A stretch of DNA of 64,000 bases from Roseburia intestinalis L1-82 (GTDB lineage: Bacteria > Bacillota > Clostridia > Lachnospirales > Lachnospiraceae), in NCBI RefSeq assembly GCF_900537995.1, contig NZ_LR027880.1, positions 628,501-692,500 of the forward strand. Reading direction: 5' to 3'. Below the pieces are notes generated by a model. It saw nothing but the letters and a program-made list of their open reading frames with translations. It did no database searches and was not told where the DNA came from. The position numbers and the translations under genes are program-made. Within the stretch, counting starts at the first letter, position 1, and each line of letters opens with the position of its first letter. Of the stretch, positions 1 to 9,053 are shown piece after piece.

Positions 1-657
1 AAAATAGATATTCTTGGAATACAACTGGACAATTACACAGTGCGGGAAGCAATCATGCGCGTGGAAGCCTGGTATGATAATAACATGTTAAATGTGATTG
101 AGATGGTTTCCATGCAGATGCTGACTGAGTCAGAATCAGATCCTGTGTTAAAAGAGGTTATTTCTTCTCTTGATCTGGCAGTGATCGGAGAAAAAGGCAT
201 TCTGCAGGCGGCTGGAGTCGATACGATGCAGCGGATCCGCGAGACAGAAGAAAATGATTTTTCAGATGAATTTTTGAAACGTGTGGAGCGCAACCGCAAA
301 TCTGTTTTTATTATTGGAGAGACACAGGGAGCTGTTGATGAATTTACACAGGAACTCAGAGAGGAATACCCGAAACTGGTGTTAGCAGGGGCGGCGGCAA
401 CGGAAAACTGTGTCGGAGATCTCGAGGGTGTGATCAATGAAATGAATGCGGCGACGCCGGATGTGATCATTTCAATCATTCCATCTCCGGGACAGGAACA
501 TTTTCTTGTGGAACACCGCGACAAGATCAATGCCAATTTATGGTATGGAATCGGCGGATTTGAGGTTCACCGGAAAAGATCGAGAATCAAAGGTTTTTTC
601 TGGAATCTGATCCACCGTGTCAGATTAAAAAACAGTATTGAAAAATATGAAAGCTGA
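1..657 (+). CDS. WecG/TagA/CpsF-like glycosyltransferase, 5' end outside window
   Basis: The frame is open from base 1, so the start lies upstream. The visible 218 residues begin with the family's KIDILG..(I/L)DN opening and end with a GxEV-type C-terminal part followed by a basic tail. Family members transfer N-acetylmannosamine or similar sugars to lipid-linked intermediates in teichoic acid or polysaccharide synthesis at the membrane. Several conserved places look altered: the usual T.N segment reads SMQM, the usual DG.G segment carrying the catalytic Asp reads GEKG, and the PKQE motif reads SPGQE. It may be a divergent or catalytically impaired paralogue. It ends 8 bases before the YitT gene and is probably cotranscribed with it. 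Confidence 0.6.
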   Translation, partial: KIDILGIQLDNYTVREAIMRVEAWYDNNMLNVIEMVSMQMLTESESDPVLKEVISSLDLAVIGEKGILQAAGVDTMQRIRETEENDFSDEFLKRVERNRKSVFIIGETQGAVDEFTQELREEYPKLVLAGAAATENCVGDLEGVINEMNAATPDVIISIIPSPGQEHFLVEHRDKINANLWYGIGGFEVHRKRSRIKGFFWNLIHRVRLKNSIEKYES

Positions 658-665
658 GGTTCGGT

Positions 666-1541
666 ATGCAGAAGTTTTTTTATAAGAGATCTCCGGTCTG
701 GGATTATATCCTCATGCTTGTGGGAACCGCACTTATTGCAGTAAGTATTCAGTGCGTGTATGATCCGGTCAGCATGGTAACAGGAGGTTTTACCGGTCTT
801 GCGATCATTATCAAAGATGTGACAGGGTATCTGATTCCGGGTGGAATTCCTCTGTGGCTGACGAACCTTGCACTCAATGTGCCGCTTTTTTTGGCAGCTT
901 TAAAGATCAAAGGAAAACGTTTTATATGGAGAACGATCGTTGGAACATTGTTACTTTCTCTCTGGCTCTATATACTGCCGCTTGTGGATCTTACCGATGG
1001 TGATTATGTACTTGCAGCAATTTTTGGCGGCTGTATCGGCGGTGTCGGAATGGGCCTTGTACTGCTTGCAAAATCAACGACCGGTGGAACAGAGATGGTC
1101 GCGACGCTGATCCAGCATTATTATAAACATTATTCTGTGGTGCAGATCATACAGTTTTTAGATGGTGCAGTCGTAGTTGCCGGATTATTTGTATTTGGTG
1201 TACACGCAGTATTGTATGCGATCGTTGCGATCTTTGTGACGAGCAAGGTATCAGATGCACTGATGGAAGGCTTGAAATTCTCAAAAGCAGCATTTATCAT
1301 TACGGATCACTATGAACAGGTAGCAAAACGTATCATGACAGAGTTAGAACGCGGTGTTACAGGACTTCGGGCAAAGGGCATGTATTCCGGTGCAGAAAAA
1401 TGTATGCTTTACTGCGTAGTATCTAAAAAAGAGATTGTGCAGGTAAAAGAGATCGTAAGGGAAGTAGATCCTGATGCGTTTGTGATCGTTTCCGATGCGC
1501 GGGAAGTGCTCGGTGAAGGATTTCAGGAACAGATGTCATAA
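666..1541 (+). CDS. YitT family membrane protein (DUF161/DUF2179)
   Basis: The 291-residue protein has about five to six hydrophobic segments in residues 12-200, including the family signature DPVSMVTGGFTGLAII near residue 33 and a glycine-rich stretch GGCIGGVGMGL near residue 120. A soluble C-terminal DUF2179 domain (about 210-285) follows. Length and layout fit the YitT/YvjA family of inner-membrane proteins, whose transport substrate is unknown. A TGAGGT ribosome site overlapping the upstream stop codon supports the ATG at 666. A strong hairpin terminator follows the gene. Confidence 0.85.
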   Translation: MQKFFYKRSPVWDYILMLVGTALIAVSIQCVYDPVSMVTGGFTGLAIIIKDVTGYLIPGGIPLWLTNLALNVPLFLAALKIKGKRFIWRTIVGTLLLSLWLYILPLVDLTDGDYVLAAIFGGCIGGVGMGLVLLAKSTTGGTEMVATLIQHYYKHYSVVQIIQFLDGAVVVAGLFVFGVHAVLYAIVAIFVTSKVSDALMEGLKFSKAAFIITDHYEQVAKRIMTELERGVTGLRAKGMYSGAEKCMLYCVVSKKEIVQVKEIVREVDPDAFVIVSDAREVLGEGFQEQMS

Positions 1542-1598
1542 ATTTTTTCTTTGTGAACTATGTACACTGTAAAAAATAGGAAAAAAGCAGCATACATT

Positions 1599-1640
1599 GA
1601 GGAAGTGCATAAAAAATATGCATTTCCTCTTTCTTTTTTT
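1599..1640 (+). terminator. Rho-independent terminator after yitT-like gene
   Basis: A 13-bp stem, GAGGAAGTGCATA paired with TATGCATTTCCTC (one G-T pair), has a short A-rich loop and is followed by a T-rich run ending near 1640. It separates the YitT gene from the regulator downstream. Confidence 0.8.
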
Positions 1641-1797
1641 GCTGTTTTGCATTAAAATAGAATCTAGGTATTTTTGAGTGGGGACAATGGGTATATTTTT
1701 ATTGTGAAAGTTGCCCATGCGTGCAATGGAGGTTATGCACTGTGGCATAGGATCATTCGGACAGCTGACAGCTGCAGCAACCTGATTTGCCGGGTGT

Positions 1798-1811
1798 GTT
1801 TCAAATGAAAC
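1798..1811. promoter_or_regulatory. Palindrome in front of the CdaR-like gene, possible operator
   Basis: GTTTCAAATGAAAC is a perfect 6-2-6 inverted repeat lying just before the ribosome site of the regulator gene. Its position suggests an operator or an autoregulatory site; this is inference from symmetry and placement only. Confidence 0.3.
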
Positions 1812-1833
1812 GAAGATAGAAGGAGTGGAGCTT

Positions 1834-2922
1834 ATGATTTCAAATCAGATACTTCAAAATACGATTGACGGGTTAAAAGGGATTACCCGCATTGATTTAT
1901 GCATTATCGATGTAGAGGGGAAGGTGCTGGCTGCTACATTTCCGGAAGCAGACAAATATATGGAGCCGGCGCTTGCATTTGTGGAATCTCCTGCAGACAG
2001 CCAGGTTGTAAACGGCTATCAGTTTTTTAAGGTGTTTGACGATCATCAGTTAGAATATATCCTGCTTGCCAATGGCGACAGTGATGATGTCTATATGGTG
2101 GGTAAAATTGCCAGTTTCCAGATCCAGAATCTTCTGGTAGCATATAAAGAGAGATTTGATAAAGACAACTTTATCAAGAACCTGCTTTTGGATAACCTGC
2201 TTTTAGTTGATATTTATAACCGTGCAAAGAAGCTGCATATCGATACAGAGGTCAGACGTGTTGTGTTTATCGTGGAGACCAACCGCGACAAAGACGGCAA
2301 TGAACTGGAGCGCATCCGTGGCATTTTCGGTGGAAAGACCAAAGATTTTGTCACAGCAGTGGATGAGAAAAATATCATTGTTGTAAAAGAAGTAGGGGAG
2401 AATGAAGGATACGAGGAGATGAATAAGACCGCAGAGGTCATTGTGAATCTGTTCCGCTCTGATTCGGACAGCGATGTGCATGTGGCATATGGTACGATCG
2501 TCGGAGAGATCAAGGAAGTATCACGTTCTTATAAAGAAGCAAGAATGGCACTTGACGTAGGGAAGATCTTTTTTGAAGAAAAAGATGTCATCGCTTACTC
2601 AACACTTGGAATCGGACGTTTGATTTATCAGCTCCCGATCCCGCTCTGTAAGATGTTTATCAAGGAGATCTTTGACGGGAAATCACCAGATGAGTTCGAT
2701 GAGGAGACACTTACAACGATCAATAAGTTCTTTGAGAACAGTCTGAATGTTTCAGAGACTTCCAGACAGCTTTATATCCACCGTAACACGCTGGTATATC
2801 GTCTGGACAAGCTGCAGAAGGCAACCGGACTTGATCTGCGTGTGTTTGAAGATGCTATTACATTTAAGATCGCACTTATGGTAGTAAAATATATGAAGTA
2901 CATGGAGTCATTGGACTACTAG
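1834..2922 (+). CDS. CdaR/PucR-family transcriptional regulator
   Basis: The C-terminal 60 residues match the PucR-type helix-turn-helix (HTH_30): a segment reading NVSETSRQLYIHRNTLVYRL followed by DKL and an L/DLR tail. The N-terminal part, around IDLCIIDVEGKVLAATFPEA, resembles the sugar-diacid recognition domain of CdaR, and the middle region contains the GGDEF-like segment usual for this family. The ATG at 1834 is preferred because AGGAG at 1821 is eight bases upstream; a GTG at 1825 would overlap that ribosome site. It lies 15 bases upstream of ftsE on the same strand, so readthrough is possible, but nothing shows which ligand or genes it controls. Confidence 0.75.
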   Translation: MISNQILQNTIDGLKGITRIDLCIIDVEGKVLAATFPEADKYMEPALAFVESPADSQVVNGYQFFKVFDDHQLEYILLANGDSDDVYMVGKIASFQIQNLLVAYKERFDKDNFIKNLLLDNLLLVDIYNRAKKLHIDTEVRRVVFIVETNRDKDGNELERIRGIFGGKTKDFVTAVDEKNIIVVKEVGENEGYEEMNKTAEVIVNLFRSDSDSDVHVAYGTIVGEIKEVSRSYKEARMALDVGKIFFEEKDVIAYSTLGIGRLIYQLPIPLCKMFIKEIFDGKSPDEFDEETLTTINKFFENSLNVSETSRQLYIHRNTLVYRLDKLQKATGLDLRVFEDAITFKIALMVVKYMKYMESLDY

Positions 2923-2937
2923 AAATGGAGAAGCACT

Positions 2938-3696
2938 ATGATTAAGTTAGAACATGTCAGCAAGTCGTACTCCGCGGGAATACCTGCGCTTAATGACGTG
3001 AGTCTTAACATTGAGGAAGGAGAATTTGTATTCATCGTCGGGGACAGTGGTTCTGGAAAATCTACGCTGATCAAGCTTTTGTTGAAGGAACTTGAACCGA
3101 CGGAGGGTACGATCACGATAAACGGTCAGAAATTAAATAAGATCAGGCGAAGACAAACCCCGAAATTCCGTCGTAAGATCGGCGTGGTATTTCAGGATTT
3201 CCGCTTGTTAAAGGACCGCAATATTTACGATAATGTCGCATTTGCCCAAAAGGTCATCGGAGAGTCCACACGTTCCATCAAAAAGAATGTACCACTGATG
3301 CTTTCCATGGTAGGACTGGCAGCAAAGTATCGTTCTTATCCCAAACAGTTATCCGGTGGTGAGCAGCAGAGAGTTGCAATCGCAAGGGCACTGATCAATA
3401 AGCCAAAGATCCTGCTTGCGGATGAGCCGACCGGTAATCTCGATAACAATAATGCCTGGGAGATCATGAAACTGATGGAGGAGATCAATAACAATGGCAC
3501 AACGGTTGTCGTTGTTACACATAACCTTGAAATCGTAAAAGCCATGAACAAACGTGTCATCACCATGCAAAAGGGTGTGATCGTGGATGACAGTGATACA
3601 GCCAGCAGTATTGTGACAGGCGATAATGCCATCAGCCGCAGCCTGACTGAGCGTGATGTATTAAAACGCGAGGGGGACTACGATTATGAGGATTAG
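2938..3696 (+). CDS. ftsE: Cell-division ATP-binding protein FtsE
   Basis: FtsE is the ABC-type ATPase that with FtsX activates peptidoglycan hydrolases at the division site. Visible motifs are Walker A GDSGSGKST (about residue 37), Q-loop in VFQDFRLL, signature LSGGEQQR, Walker B ILLADEPTGNLD and the switch His in VVVTHN. The C-terminus extends about 30 residues past the usual FtsE end. The gene overlaps ftsX by 11 bases, and the downstream M23 hydrolase completes an FtsEX-PcsB type module. Confidence 0.95.
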   Translation: MIKLEHVSKSYSAGIPALNDVSLNIEEGEFVFIVGDSGSGKSTLIKLLLKELEPTEGTITINGQKLNKIRRRQTPKFRRKIGVVFQDFRLLKDRNIYDNVAFAQKVIGESTRSIKKNVPLMLSMVGLAAKYRSYPKQLSGGEQQRVAIARALINKPKILLADEPTGNLDNNNAWEIMKLMEEINNNGTTVVVVTHNLEIVKAMNKRVITMQKGVIVDDSDTASSIVTGDNAISRSLTERDVLKREGDYDYED

Positions 3697-4594
3697 TACT
3701 TTTTTCTATACGATTAAACAGGGACTTGTCAACATCTGGAAAAATAAAATGTTTTCGCTTGCATCCATAGCGACGATGACGGCCTGTATTTTTCTGTTTG
3801 GTCTGTTCTATTCGATCGTGACCAACTTCCAGGCGATGGTAAAGGATGCGGAATCCGGTGTTGCAGTCACAGTATTTTTTGATGCGGGCATCTCAGAACA
3901 GCGCATTGAGGAAATCGGTGATCTGATCAAGCAGCGTGTTGAGGTATCACATTGCGAATATACATCTGCAGATGAAGCGTGGGAAAGTTTTAAAGATGTT
4001 TATTTTGATGGAAATGAAGATGCTGCTTCAAGTTTTGCAGGCGATAATCCGCTTGCCAATTCAGCAAGCTATTCCATTTATATGAATGATATATCAATGC
4101 AGAGTACGCTGGTAACTTATTTAGAGTCTATAGATGGAATCCGTTCAGTAAAGCAGTCGGAGATGGTTGCGCACACACTGACCGATTTTAACAGTCTGAT
4201 CGGTTATATTTCCGCGGGTATCATTCTGATCCTGCTCGGTGTTGCGGTCTTCCTGATCAGCAATACGATTACAGTCGGTATTTCCGTGCGCCGTGAAGAG
4301 ATCGGTATCATGAAACTGATCGGTGCGACAGATTATTTTGTCCGGGCACCGTTTGTTGTTGAGGGAATTGTGATCGGACTGATCGGAGCGGCGATCCCGC
4401 TTGGCATTTTGTATGTTTTATATGAGAAGATCATATTATATATTGGAGATAAGTTTAAATTTATCAGCAATATGATTCAGTTTTTAAGTGTGGACCAGGT
4501 ATTCCACACATTGGTTCCTGTGGCACTGTTACTTGGTGTTGGTATTGGATTTATCGGAAGCCGGATTACGATCCGCAAACATTTAAAGGTATGA
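3686..4594 (+). CDS. ftsX: Cell-division permease-like protein FtsX
   Basis: The 302-residue protein has the FtsX layout: a short cytoplasmic start, TM1 near residues 22-45, an extracellular loop of about 120 residues that in this family contacts the hydrolase, then three more TM segments (about 170-290). The segment around VGISVRREEIGIMKLIGAT is the typical FtsX/MacB permease core. It overlaps ftsE at its start and the next gene by an ATGA, implying translational coupling of all three. Confidence 0.95.
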   Translation: MRISTFFYTIKQGLVNIWKNKMFSLASIATMTACIFLFGLFYSIVTNFQAMVKDAESGVAVTVFFDAGISEQRIEEIGDLIKQRVEVSHCEYTSADEAWESFKDVYFDGNEDAASSFAGDNPLANSASYSIYMNDISMQSTLVTYLESIDGIRSVKQSEMVAHTLTDFNSLIGYISAGIILILLGVAVFLISNTITVGISVRREEIGIMKLIGATDYFVRAPFVVEGIVIGLIGAAIPLGILYVLYEKIILYIGDKFKFISNMIQFLSVDQVFHTLVPVALLLGVGIGFIGSRITIRKHLKV

Positions 4595-5856
4595 TAATTA
4601 ATAAAAGGCAATGGATACACAGGATAACGGCGGTATTGCTTATTGTGATGACCGGCATGGCTGCCACAGTGCAGATGACGTCAGCAGCAGAAAACAGCAG
4701 CGCAAAGAAAAGTGAAAATACATCCACTTCTTTAAAAGAGGCACAGCAGGAAAAAGCGGCTTTGGAAAAAGCTCTGGAAAAGGCAAAACAGACGATAAAC
4801 GAGCTAAAAGAGTCCAAGGGAGATGTGCAGGCAAAAGTAAATGATCTGAATACGCAGCTCATGAATATTTCGAGCCGGATCACAGCTTTAGAAAACCAGC
4901 TTGCACAGAAAAATCAGGAGCTGACAGAGAAGAAGGATCAGATCGAGGACACAAAAGACCAGCTTGAAGATGCAAAAAAGCAGGAAGAGCAGCAGTATAC
5001 GGACATGAAAGTGCGCATACAGTTTATGTATGAGAATGCACAGGAGTCTTACTTTGAGGCACTTTTTGATTCGGAAAGTTTTTCGGATTTTTTAAATTCT
5101 GCTGAGTATATCATACAGATCCAGGAATATGACCGGAAAAAGCTAAAGGAATATCAGGAGACGGTTGCCTATATTGACGGCGTGGAACAGCAGTTAGAAG
5201 AAGACTATGCCACGTTAGAGGAAATGAAAAAAGAAGTGGAGCAGGAGAAAGCCTCTGTGGAGCAGGAAAAGGCTTCAGTTGCAGCGCTTATGAAGCAGCG
5301 GGAGACGGAACTTGCCGGAATTGAGGGAAACATTGATTCTGCACAGAGCGACGCGGATTATTATGCTGCGGAGATTCAGGCGCAGGAGGAGATCATTGCC
5401 GAGATCAGGCGCATTGAGGCAGAGAAGGCTGCTGCCGGTAAACAGGATAACCATTATACCGGAGGTGTGTTTACCTGGCCGTGTCCGAGCAGTACGCGTG
5501 TGACCAGTGATTATGGAACGCGTGTGTCGCCGATGGGAGGCGCTTCTTCCAATCATAAAGGAATTGACATCGGTGCGTCCGGAGGCGCTGCGATCGTGGC
5601 TGCGGCGGATGGAACGGTTACGACTGCGGCTTACAGCAGTGCTGCCGGTAACTATGTGATGATCGATCATGGCGGCGGATTGTATACCGTATATATGCAT
5701 GCATCTGCACTTCTTGTTTCGCCTGGACAGACGGTTTCAGCAGGACAGACGATCGCACAGGTCGGAAGTACCGGTATTTCTACTGGAAATCATTTACACT
5801 TTGGTGTATCATTAAACGGAAGCTATGTCAGCCCGTGGAGTTATCTGGGCAGATGA
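4591..5856 (+). CDS. PcsB/EnvC-like murein hydrolase (coiled coil + M23)
   Basis: A signal peptide (about residues 1-32, cleavage near TSAA) is followed by two long coiled-coil stretches (about 45-150 and 185-285) and a C-terminal M23 peptidase domain (about 300-421). The LytM zinc and catalytic motifs are visible: HKGIDIG, HASALL and HLHFGV. Proteins of this form sit outside the membrane, and the FtsE-FtsX complex opens their coiled coil to activate them. The four-base overlap with ftsX supports that partnership. In streptococcal PcsB the catalytic domain is CHAP; here it is M23, as in EnvC and several clostridial homologues. Confidence 0.9.
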   Translation: MIINKRQWIHRITAVLLIVMTGMAATVQMTSAAENSSAKKSENTSTSLKEAQQEKAALEKALEKAKQTINELKESKGDVQAKVNDLNTQLMNISSRITALENQLAQKNQELTEKKDQIEDTKDQLEDAKKQEEQQYTDMKVRIQFMYENAQESYFEALFDSESFSDFLNSAEYIIQIQEYDRKKLKEYQETVAYIDGVEQQLEEDYATLEEMKKEVEQEKASVEQEKASVAALMKQRETELAGIEGNIDSAQSDADYYAAEIQAQEEIIAEIRRIEAEKAAAGKQDNHYTGGVFTWPCPSSTRVTSDYGTRVSPMGGASSNHKGIDIGASGGAAIVAAADGTVTTAAYSSAAGNYVMIDHGGGLYTVYMHASALLVSPGQTVSAGQTIAQVGSTGISTGNHLHFGVSLNGSYVSPWSYLGR

Positions 5857-5870
5857 TGCGGATGTTTTTG

Positions 5871-5900
5871 GGACTGCCGCAATGCGCGGTGGTCCTTTTT
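5871..5900 (+). terminator. Terminator after the ftsEX-hydrolase operon
   Basis: GGACTGCCGC pairs with GCGGTGGTCC across a five-base loop AATGC, followed by TTTTT. The 188 bases from here to the protease gene hold no gene; they are AT-rich and presumably contain its promoter, but I cannot point to a clear -35/-10 pair. Confidence 0.85.
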
Positions 5901-6088
5901 AAATTGGTTGGATTTGTGTAGTAGGACAGCGAATTTTCACATATGAATGATATGATAAGTAATGTGGAGTGTAGTATAAAAGGCAATATAAAATAAAAAT
6001 GTGGCTGGTCACACAACAGGTGGGAATAGCGGTGTAAAACGGCAGCAAAAACGGCAGCATAAAAACAGCGCAGGAATGGAGACAGAAT

Positions 6089-7384
6089 ATGGAAAATAAA
6101 AATGAGCAGCAGGTTTCGGAGATTATGCCAGAGCCAATCGAAGAACCGAAGAAAAGCAAAAAAGGACAGATGGCAAAAGGTGTGGCCTGCGGTATTGCAG
6201 GAACGATTTTAGTTGGATTTGTCGCACTGAACGTGGTCACTAAAATAACGGGAACGAAAATTTACATAACGAATGCAACCGCTAAGACAGATTCAATACT
6301 GGATACAAAAACAGTTCAGAAGATCAATGAACTGAAGGCATACACGGATATGTATTATTATGATAATGTGGATGATACCGAATTAAAAGATGGACTGTAT
6401 GAAGGGATGATCAGCGGGCTTGGAGATAAATATTCCGTCTATTATAATGAGGAAGATTACAAACAGATGCAGGTGAGCACTACCGGACAGTATTACGGAA
6501 TTGGTGCAGGCCTCAGACAGGATCCGGATACCATGGTGGTATCCATTTCAAAAATATATGAGGGAACACCTTCCGATGAAGCCGGACTGCTTGCAGATGA
6601 CGTGATCACTTCGGTCGACGGAACAGATGCGACCAGCATGGAAGTGACAGAGCTGGTAAAACTGATCCGTGGCGAGGAGGGAACATCGGTACATTTGGAG
6701 GTATATCGTCCTTCAACCGGGGAAAATCTGTCCTTTGACGTGGAGCGCAAAAATGTGACACTGCCGAGCGTATCTTCCCAGATGCTTGGTGATAACATCG
6801 GTTATATTCATATCGATTCTTTTGAAACAGAAACAGCAGACCAGTTTGAAAAAGCTGTGGCAGAATTAGATAGCGAGGGGATGAAAGCGCTTGTTCTGGA
6901 TGTGCGCTATAACGGCGGCGGACTTGTTACCGCTGTTGTACAGATTTTAGATGATATTCTTCCTGAGGGTACGGTTGTGTATACAGAGGATAAAAATGGT
7001 CACCGTGAGACTTATACATCAAGCGGGGATACTTACATGGAGTATCCTCTGGCGGTTCTTATCAATGAGGACAGTGCAAGTGCATCCGAGATTTTAGCCG
7101 GAGCAATCAAGGACTATGAATATGGAACACTGATCGGAACGACAACATTCGGAAAAGGAATTGTTCAGACCATCTTCCCGCTTGAGGACGGAGATGCGGT
7201 GAAACTTACCACAGCAAAATATTTTACACCGAATGGAAATTATATCCATGGAGTCGGAATTGATCCGGATATTGAACTTGAATATGAATATCTCAATCCG
7301 GATGGAACAGAATATGATGTGAAATATGACAACCAGATCCAGAAAGCAGTGGAAGTACTCACGGAGGAATTAAGCGGAAAATGA
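6089..7384 (+). CDS. S41 family C-terminal processing protease (CtpA/CtpB-like)
   Basis: The protein has an N-terminal signal anchor (about residues 28-55), a PDZ domain (about 140-220, with GIGAGLRQD and VDGTDATS) and an S41 protease domain. The catalytic Ser is in NEDSASASEILAGA and the general-base Lys in TFGKGIVQT. Family members cleave exported substrates, including regulatory proteins in sporulating Firmicutes. The stop overlaps the next ATG by four bases, so it is coupled to the VanZ gene. Confidence 0.9.
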   Translation: MENKNEQQVSEIMPEPIEEPKKSKKGQMAKGVACGIAGTILVGFVALNVVTKITGTKIYITNATAKTDSILDTKTVQKINELKAYTDMYYYDNVDDTELKDGLYEGMISGLGDKYSVYYNEEDYKQMQVSTTGQYYGIGAGLRQDPDTMVVSISKIYEGTPSDEAGLLADDVITSVDGTDATSMEVTELVKLIRGEEGTSVHLEVYRPSTGENLSFDVERKNVTLPSVSSQMLGDNIGYIHIDSFETETADQFEKAVAELDSEGMKALVLDVRYNGGGLVTAVVQILDDILPEGTVVYTEDKNGHRETYTSSGDTYMEYPLAVLINEDSASASEILAGAIKDYEYGTLIGTTTFGKGIVQTIFPLEDGDAVKLTTAKYFTPNGNYIHGVGIDPDIELEYEYLNPDGTEYDVKYDNQIQKAVEVLTEELSGK

Positions 7385-7881
7385 ATAAAACAGTAATGCG
7401 GCTGATTCTGGGAATCATGCTGGCAGGCTGGATGATCATCATATTTTGGTTTTCCAATCAGCCGGCGACGGAATCTTCCGAGATCAGCGGTACGATCTCT
7501 TACCGTCTGGTCGAAGATACAGATGAAATTTTTAACTGGGGACTGACGACAGACCAGATTGGAAATATTGCAGGAAACATTGAGTATCCCATCCGGAAAG
7601 CTGCACATATGACAGAATATGCGATTTTAGGATGGCTTGCATTTGCATTTTCAGGAACATTTGAAATGAGACAGAAAGTGCATTATATCGCGGCACTTGG
7701 ATTTGCCTTTTGCTATGCATCGACAGATGAGTTTCATCAGCTGTTTATCCCGGGGCGTTCCGGACAGTTTACGGATGTCTGCATTGATACGGCAGGAGCC
7801 GCGATCGGTCTTTTACTGCTTGCGATTCTCTTAAAAATAGGGAGAAGGCATTGCGCAAAAAGCGCGCATACTTTACAATAG
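7381..7881 (+). CDS. VanZ family membrane protein
   Basis: The 166-residue protein carries the VanZ signature: FWFSNQPATES after the first TM segment, RKAAHMTEYAILG, then TDEFHQLFIPGRSGQFTDVCIDTAGAAIG. Four hydrophobic segments are visible. VanZ proteins are small membrane proteins with poorly defined roles; the name comes from teicoplanin resistance. This copy is coupled to the upstream protease through an ATGA overlap. Confidence 0.85.
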   Translation: MNKTVMRLILGIMLAGWMIIIFWFSNQPATESSEISGTISYRLVEDTDEIFNWGLTTDQIGNIAGNIEYPIRKAAHMTEYAILGWLAFAFSGTFEMRQKVHYIAALGFAFCYASTDEFHQLFIPGRSGQFTDVCIDTAGAAIGLLLLAILLKIGRRHCAKSAHTLQ

Positions 7882-7915
7882 AAACAAATCTTAAATATCA
7901 GAAAGAGGTGATACT

Positions 7916-9053
7916 GTGGTAGAACTTGATCAATTTAAAGTGACCCTGAACACATACAGGGAACCGCTGCAGGAAGTGAGGGATTCACTTTGACCTGGCT
8001 AATAAAGAGCAGCGGATCCAGGAATTAGAAAGGGAAATGGAGGCCCCAAATTTTTGGGATGATCCGGTCGTTTCCCAGAAAAAAATGAAAGAATTAAAGA
8101 GCATGAAGGATGATGTCGCAACTTATGCATCCTTAAAGACAGAATTTGAGGATATTGAGACATTGATCGAGATGGGATATGAGGAAAATGATGCTTCCCT
8201 GATCCCGGAGATCCAGGAAATGCTCGATGAATTTACGAAGACCTATGAGGGTATCCGTATCAAGACTTTGTTATCCGGGGAATATGATTCGGATGGTGCG
8301 ATCGTCTCACTGCATGCAGGAGCCGGAGGCACGGAGTCCTGTGACTGGGCGGCAATGCTTTACCGCATGTATACAAGATGGGCATCGGACAAAGGATTTT
8401 CTGTGGAGGTTTTAGATTCCCTTGACGGGGAGGAAGCCGGTATTAAATCCATCACATTCCAGATCAATGGAGAAAATGCATACGGTTATATGAAATCCGA
8501 AAAGGGTGTACACCGTCTGGTGCGAATTTCACCGTTTAACGCGGCGGGTAAGCGTCAGACTTCGTTTGTATCCTGCGATGTCATGCCGGATATCGAGGAA
8601 GATCTTGACGTTGAGATCAATGAGGACGATCTGCGGATCGATACCTACCGTTCAAGTGGTGCCGGTGGACAGCATATCAATAAGACATCTTCCGCAATCC
8701 GTATTACGCATATTCCGACCGGAATCGTGGTACAGTGCCAGAATGAGCGTTCCCAGTTCCAGAACAAGGATAAGGCAATGCAGATGTTGAAGGCAAAACT
8801 GTATTTGTTAAAGCAGCAGGAAAATGCGGAAAAAGCTGCAGATATCCGTGGAGAGGTAACGGAGATCGGTTGGGGTAACCAGATCCGTTCTTATGTTATG
8901 CAGCCATATACGATGGTAAAAGATCACAGAACCGGTGTAGAAACCGGAAATGTAGACAGCGTCATGGATGGAAAGATTGATATTTTTATCAATGGTTACC
9001 TGAAATGGCTTTCACTTGGATGCCCGAAGGGACTTGGAGGAGACGATGAGTAA
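7916..9053 (+). CDS. prfB: Peptide chain release factor 2, with programmed +1 frameshift
   Basis: RF2 releases peptides at UGA and UAA codons. A GTG start at 7916, five bases after AGAGGTG, gives 25 codons ending CTT and then an in-frame TGA at 7991-7993 within CTTTGAC. An internal AGGG ribosome-site-like sequence lies upstream, as in the classical autoregulatory site. Skipping one base puts GAC at 7992 in the frame that runs to 9053, giving about 378 residues. The SPF specificity tripeptide (ISPFNA) and the GGQ motif (SGAGGQHINKTSS) are both present. Low RF2 favours the shift, so synthesis is self-regulated. Confidence 0.95.

Noticed and set aside
5275..5700. 141-codon minus-strand frame inside the PcsB-like gene
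   Set aside because: It is a complementary-strand shadow of the M23 domain, rich in Arg/Ser/His with no recognisable domain.
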